NCBI GenBank assembly: GCA_013396915.1
Contig: VWZL01001368.1
Coordinates: 924,745 to 988,744, forward strand
Direction of reading: 5' to 3'
DNA length: 64,000 nucleotides
DNA from: Stercorarius parasiticus
Taxonomy: Eukaryota; Chordata; Aves; Charadriiformes; Stercorariidae
Position 1 is the first letter of the stretch. Every line of letters starts with the position of its first letter. Below the pieces are notes generated by a model. That model ran no database searches. It saw only the letters and a list, made by a program, of their open reading frames with translations, and was not told the origin of the DNA. The translations under genes were made by a program, and so were the position numbers. Of this stretch, positions 48,301 through 64,000 are shown piece after piece.

Positions 48301-49834
48301 GCTCTCTCTCCCCTTGTTTGTTGTCGCTGCCAGGAGCTCTGACTTGTGTTTTCTTCCACGTGATGGGGGAGTTTGGTGGCTGTAATCCCCTTCATCCCCA
48401 TGGCCTGTCAGAGCTTACAGGCATTCCTTAAAAATAGAAGCAATCTAATCCCGGTTCAGCTAATTTAACAGGAAGTTTCTGCAAAATCGCGTGGTTCTTT
48501 CGAAGCTAACAGGCAATAATTCACGGCTGTGACATGAGATGGCTTGCTGCCTCTCTTGCCACCAATTTCACAGACGCAGTCCTTGCTCTGTGTTGATAAA
48601 GGCGGCTGTTCTGTAGTTATTTGCGTCTCTCCTCTTCTTTTGTCTGCAGCTGAGGATATTGATTCACACGCAGATCCCACAGGAGTTATTACTGGTACCT
48701 TTTTGCACCGCTTGGCGGCCGCATGGCACTAACAGCCGAACGAACGGGACTGCAGCACTGTTCTCAAACCATTGCAGGTTCATATTCTAACATAAACCAG
48801 AGCCAACTTCGTCACATTACTAGTCACAATAGCAGCTTTCATGAGAAAAACCGAGTAAACAACGAGAAATTCTTTCACGCAACTGTCTGATCTGCTATCT
48901 GCAAGTCAACATCCTACATAGTACAGCCCAAATTGGTCACCAGAAGGAAAATCCAGGCTTTAACGGTAGCTGCCGCCAAAGTATTGTCTCCGAAGTGAGA
49001 AGATGCTTTGGCCTCAGCTATGCATTTTGCCAGCCCAATGTCAAAGGACGCCTACGAAACTGCTGCTGGCCCCCATGACTTCCTATTGCAGCTTCCCCGC
49101 CCCGCTTCTGACTTTATCAATGACAATTCATTGAAGTGATGTCAGCAGATGGAGTTTAAGTACTGAAGATATAGCAAGTTTTTGGATGGAAGTGTAGCAT
49201 TTATTGAAAGATGCAAACGCTTTCATTAGCTTAGCCGATACGGTCGGAAAAAAGCGGAGAAGCCTCAGGCGTTCAAAGCGCAGCTGCTGAAGCCACGCTG
49301 GATTTACAGTGCTTCACCAGCAGCGCGCGCACGTAGCTAGACACTGAAAATACCTGGCTCTTTGGGTTTGATTTCCCATTACTTCTGACGCACACACCAC
49401 CCGCTTTACAGAGATAGCGGTGGGGAATATTAGTTGCACCTCTGCTCGGACAGCACTAAGAGAAAACGTCACATTACACACAGCCCACTGTCCTGAAAAG
49501 CTCAGGCAACAGGCGATGGGAACAGCACCATCTCCTCATCGCCAGAGGTGCCTTGGCTCCCCAACACTAGGCTGCACCTTGGCTCCTGCACTGACCGGTG
49601 CCCCGCTCTAGCCATGAACATTTGTACCCCCAGTTGCTGCGGTTTCCCTTTGAAAGTTTTGTAAATATTCTTTTTTAGTAACTTGCAGAATTTTAACACA
49701 CAGAAAATTATATTCATTTGGATGCTAAAAAAAAAAACAACAAACCACACCTCAGTTTAACCCCAATGTTCTTCTGAAATGCCGTTGGATAACCAGAGAG
49801 GGAAAACAAGGAAAGACTTCAAGTTTTCATGTAT
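45358..49834. other. Intergenic (part 5)
   Basis: No gene recognised. 45.4-45.75 kb is G+C-rich with overlapping open frames on both strands, typical of composition and not coding. One ambiguous base lies at 47779 in a C run. 48.3-49.3 kb is non-repetitive and more balanced in composition, so could hold conserved regulatory DNA, but nothing in the sequence proves it. Confidence 0.55.
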
Positions 49835-49840
49835 TTTATT
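49835..49840 (-). terminator. Candidate distal poly(A) signal of CDK13
   Basis: AATAAA on the minus strand within TGTAAATAAAATAC, 4.3 kb after the CDK13 stop. It overlaps a Pumilio-type TGTAAATA (49837-49844). Other minus-strand AATAAA copies exist nearer (for example 50197-50202), so the site actually used is not settled by sequence. Confidence 0.4.
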
Positions 49841-52800
49841 TACAGGCCGCACAATACATTTTATATACAAATGGCTTAAAATAACAAAGAGTAAGCAAGC
49901 TGAAGCATAACATTTGATTATTTTAAATTAGGTTGTCTTGAAATAACTCCTGCAATAAAGTATTCTTCACCCTGATAAGCAAAAGTTAGTTCGATTTTAA
50001 GTCAACCCAAGGTCATTTCGTTTCTAAATACAGAATTCAAATCAGTTTTCTGGCGATTCCTTAATTTCGTGACACACTTCTGCGTACACAGAACATCCCA
50101 AAACTATCAAGAAGGGAAACAGCCCAAATTTCCCCATGTAAAAAACAGTGTAACAGAATAGACTGGAGAAATGTTGTATGTAAAACACTTGCGTGTTTTA
50201 TTAACAAAAAGAAGAACGCAAGAAATACATCTGAGGTTTTTCTCTCTTGGACACAGAATTCCGAGATCTTCGGTCTGAGATCTAATTTGCCCGCAGACAA
50301 GAGGTATCCTACGTTACTTCAGTACTTCAGACTGCACAATTATCTATTCAACTCATCCAAGTGTAAACTTCACCAAAACTGAAACTGCCTCCTGCACCAG
50401 GCGCGAGGAGAAGAGCACTCAAAACCTTAAGAACTTGCATTACAGCACTATCGCCTCTGCTTCTAGAAAGCACCTTACGCTATCGTGGGTACGGAGAAAA
50501 TTTAACATAGACCATGTTTTATGGAAACATAAGAAAATATAGAAGTTTGCCATTTTAAAATTAATTTTTCCAAAAAATTATATTAACATTTATGGATACA
50601 TGTATTTTTACACCTCTTCCCTAACACTGCTCCTTCTGTCTAAGATAACGAGCGATCCATGATAAAAGCTGTTTCTTTTTCCTTTGGCTGATTTTAAGTA
50701 TTGTAATAGTCTAAGCATTTTAAGCCATGGTCATAGCAGCCCAGTCATGCTCACTTTCTTCCTCTTGGTATGGCTAAAGACCACTTAATATAAATAATGA
50801 AGTAGTTGCTACTTGATAGTCCATGATTATAGTATTTTGCTATGTTTATTTAGAAATACAAACACACAACACTTACTTTTTGATGTAGTGTCCAGGTCTC
50901 TGTAGCACACTTTGGAATTGCAGCACAGAAAATGTAAACCCAAAGGAACGGCGGGGGGAGGGAGGGGAAGTAACATAAGCCACAGGTCCACAGAAAAATG
51001 ATGCGGTTTTCAGAATGCCTACTACTGCATCAAAAATGCAACAGCCACATGATGTAAAATGCCAAACTAGTACGGACTCACTCTGCTGAGTGAAATTTGT
51101 TCAAAAGGGTAAAAATTCTGAACTAACGTAAGCACCTTGTCATATGATTTAATTCAAAAGAAAGGTACAAATGGTACAAATTCAAGAGGTCTGGTACAAA
51201 TGAACGTGGACCTACAGTCCTTAGATCCGACCAGTTCCCTGACTGCTAACCTGCCCAGACATAACCGCGGGGCCAGGGGAGCAGAGCCACGGGGAGAAAT
51301 CCTCCTGCCACGCACCCCAGGGGCTGTCCTGCAGAGGGAGGGTAGAGCTCCCTACCCACACGCAGCCCGTGTGCCGCCTCTACCTGCCCAGGAGGAAAGG
51401 CTGTCAGCGAAAGAGACAAGAAGATCCCCGCAGGTTGCAGAGAAGGTAATCTCCTCTGAGTTGTCACATATGGAAATACGTCAACTTTCCCTGTAAATTA
51501 CCCCAACACTGTTGTCACAGGCAAAAAAAGTGTTCAAAGTCACAGGCTAGTAATCCTTAAACTGAATTTGGGGCAAAGTCAGTGTGCAGTGTGCATCTGC
51601 CACAGATTTTTATTTTAAATAAAACCACCCGAGTTTTATTTCTGATTTATCTGGAAGTCAACTGTCTGTCGCATCTCCTTCTCTCTCCTCATAGCCAGGA
51701 TTACTTGTGCTGGGTTTTTTTTTCATGGCCGAAGACTGAAAACCATTTTGGCAGAACGATGCCACATCAGAGCACTGCCAGCCCGTAAGGAAACTGCACC
51801 GTTGTTCACACATGCAGAGGAGACTGACTTCTCTGCATTAAAGGAGGTGAACTAAATGACTTGAAAATTTACCCCAAAAAGGGAAGCAGTAGGAGACACA
51901 AAGTCTTCCTTGCGTTTTTGTATTGGAAGTCAAATCATTTAGTCCCCTGAGATCTACCTTCAATTCGAACTTACCTGCTTTTTTAGCCAACCACCACCTG
52001 CAGTAACATTTGCAGTGCAGGAGAGTAACAGCGGACTGCACAATTTTGGTGAAAGCTACTGCCTAATAGCTTAGGAAGTCTTTTGCTTGATTCTGAAAAA
52101 AGCAATCTGTGTTTATCACTGTGGGATTTAGCTGACACTGTCCATATCTAAATGACCCTAATGATTTTTGCCTTTAAAATTTTACCAGCAGAAAAATGCT
52201 ATGGAGGTGTCCTTACTCAAGGAAAAGTATCCAATGCACCGTCATTCAAACACGAAGCTTTTGTTCTTCTTAAGCAGAGGCTATTCAGGTCATAAGTATT
52301 TGTTTCTGACCAGGCCGCCTTTATTTTCTGATCGCAGGATTTTCTACTGTGCCTAGTGAAGGCAACTGCCAGACTTACAGGGACATCGTAAGCAGCACGA
52401 CTCTCTCTCTCCATTTCTCATTTGCCAGATCCTCAAACGCTACGTAGTTAGCGAAGTTGAGTTTCTCCGTGCTCTACAATGTGGTAGTTAGCCAGATACG
52501 AACCAGGATTTTCAACTAAAACAAAACAAAACACCAACAACTTTGGCTTCTATTCTGAAAATCCAAAAAGTCACTGACAGGACTACATTTGTAATAGTGT
52601 AAGTAGAAATTTTACTTTTTAAAAAGTAATAATTAAACACTCAGTTACATAAGGTACCGATTTGTCAACTGGATAATCAGTTGGAAAATTGTTTCCAATA
52701 TGGGCTTTAAAACATTCTTTTACGTACATGCAAAATATAACCATACCTCCTCTCTGCAGGAGAGAGACCACTTGTTGTCAAAGGAAAAAAAAACAAAAAC

Positions 52801-54157
52801 CAAAAAACCAAAAACATGCTGGAAGCTGTAATTAATAAGAGGAGTGGCTCTTGGTAAGAGTTTTAACTACAGTCATTTTATCAGTTTTTCAGAGAGACTC
52901 AATTCCAATACTAAAATGTTCCGTGGAACAGCAAATATAAAATCGATTAATTGGCACAATCACAAGTTTACAGAGAATTAGAACTAGTGTCAAATGTTTT
53001 GCTGTTGCTTTAAATACTGGTCATTTTTCCTTTGGTTACTTCCTATAATGCAGTACTCGTGGCAAAAAGAAGACAGTGTCAGCTTTTCACACAAAGTAAA
53101 GTAATTACTGCTGTTGACATTTAAGAGAAAAAACTATTTCATCACTTGGTAAGGACATATAAAAGTAGTTTATTTGGCAGAGGAACTAAAACACTTACTA
53201 CAACTCCGAGAGGGAGCTGAGGAAAAACTATACTCTTCATTCTTCTCCTCACTTTCATCGTTTCTCATGAAGTTCAATTTGGAAATTATGATTTCATCAA
53301 GATAAGATTAGGTCTCTAAATAACTGGCCCACCTGAAGTAAACAGCACAAGGTTATGACCTATTTGATTTGCCTATTATTATCATCTGAATTTTCCTGTT
53401 AACCACCTAGGTTTAGGTATTATTTTCACATTGATCTATAAAGTACTTCCAAATTTTTGCAGACCTTAAGCTTACATGTTAAGGCACTTACCATTCAAGT
53501 AAAACAGTTTTTATATAAACAAGCCTGGGAGATGGAGAGAACATTTTACCAGAATATCCATTCTTTTTTTTTTTTTTCTTGAAAGAAAAAAAATAACATT
53601 GACCAAATATTTATAAAATTTTGCATCAAGAGAAAGGTTGTGTTTTATTATCTGAAATGAGCACAAAGTACACCTTCCACAATAACACTGAAAGCAGTGC
53701 AAAGACTGACAGTGACCTTTGACTAAAGGTAGTTCTGTAAAAAGAAAAATACCAAATAAATCAGTGCCCTGCTTTGATTGTTGTAAAATTTTTTTTTTAC
53801 ATAAAAGTTGGTCCAAACTTACAAAAAAGCACAAATGTGCATAGTTCAGAAGGTCTGAAAGAGTGCCATAAAAAGCTGATGTCCCTAAATTTAGCATCCA
53901 CTTAAAACTGCCAAAATACAAAATAAAATTCAGAACTAGAGTTTGTGAACATGTACAATCAATTTATCTAGTTTTCAGACAGCATGAGCTTTAAGCGTTT
54001 TTAATTTTTCCTACTGTATGCAAGACCCTTTTCCACATAAAAATAAAGCTGTTGAATTAACATTATTCAAGTCTGTTGAAATGCTGCTTTAAACTGCAGC
54101 TAGGAAAAAAAAAAGTTTTTCCAGATAAAAATGATGTGCCTGAGGAAAAACAGATAC
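49835..54157 (-). other. CDK13: CDK13 3' UTR (extent inferred)
   Basis: AT-rich, free of recognisable transposons (a contrast with the intergenic DNA to the left), with several AATAAA signals in the CDK13 sense. Long 3' UTRs are usual for this gene. The left end is an inference from the last good signal. Confidence 0.45.

Positions 54158-64000
<9,843 letters not shown>

Noticed and set aside
53511..53921. 136-codon minus-strand frame in the CDK13 3' UTR
   Set aside because: Hydrophobic, Cys/Phe/Leu-rich translation of AT-rich UTR with a poly-T/A tract; no domain or family resemblance.

Overview
The window is vertebrate nuclear DNA, almost certainly from a bird. Genes are split into short exons with GT/AG introns. 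The promoters sit in CpG islands on an AT-rich background. The recognisable young repeats are CR1 LINE tails, four of them, ending in the family's short ATTCTRT-type repeat or its reverse complement, plus an avian ERVL-like solo LTR. Three ambiguous bases (29392, 40065, 47779) show it is a draft or polished assembly.

Three protein genes were identified by reading exons and checking that the splice phases join in frame. (1) SUGCT, succinyl-CoA:glutarate-CoA transferase, minus strand. Exons 1 to 6 lie between 19.4 and 5.2 kb, and the catalytic half runs off the left edge. (2) MPLKIP (TTDN1), plus strand, complete in two exons at 22,642-22,986 and 27,381-27,584 (182 codons). (3) CDK13, minus strand. 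The last five coding exons lie between 63.8 and 54.2 kb, covering the end of the kinase domain and the whole C-terminal tail, followed by a long 3' UTR. The order and relative orientations match, in mirror image, the mammalian block CDK13-MPLKIP-SUGCT as I know it, so this is conserved synteny and not a new gene arrangement.

Layout: 1-5.2 kb is a SUGCT intron with a solo LTR. 5.2-19.4 kb holds SUGCT exons 6 to 1. 18.9-19.75 kb is the SUGCT CpG island. 19.9-20.57 kb is a CR1 copy lying between the two divergent promoters, with a strong imperfect hairpin just downstream. 22.4-23.1 kb is the MPLKIP CpG island and exon 1, and 23-27.4 kb its intron. 27.6-28.0 kb is the MPLKIP 3' UTR. 28-49.8 kb is intergenic and holds a duplicated segment of unknown origin, two CR1 tails, and a set of very old repeat relics (turtle-like CR1, MIR/CORE-SINE-like and a possible L2-like LINE). 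49.8-64 kb is CDK13 in reverse.

The three genes do not form a pathway. SUGCT acts in mitochondrial glutarate metabolism, MPLKIP in the nucleus (mitosis and RNA lariat processing), and CDK13 with cyclin K on RNA polymerase II. I found no RNA genes, CRISPR arrays or complete mobile elements, and no convincing new biological system. The points most worth a second look are the split divergent promoter with a LINE in it, the two alternative donors of SUGCT exon 1, the repeated 110-base segment at 32.4 and 33.6 kb, the hairpin at 20.7 kb and the Gln/Pro tract in CDK13.
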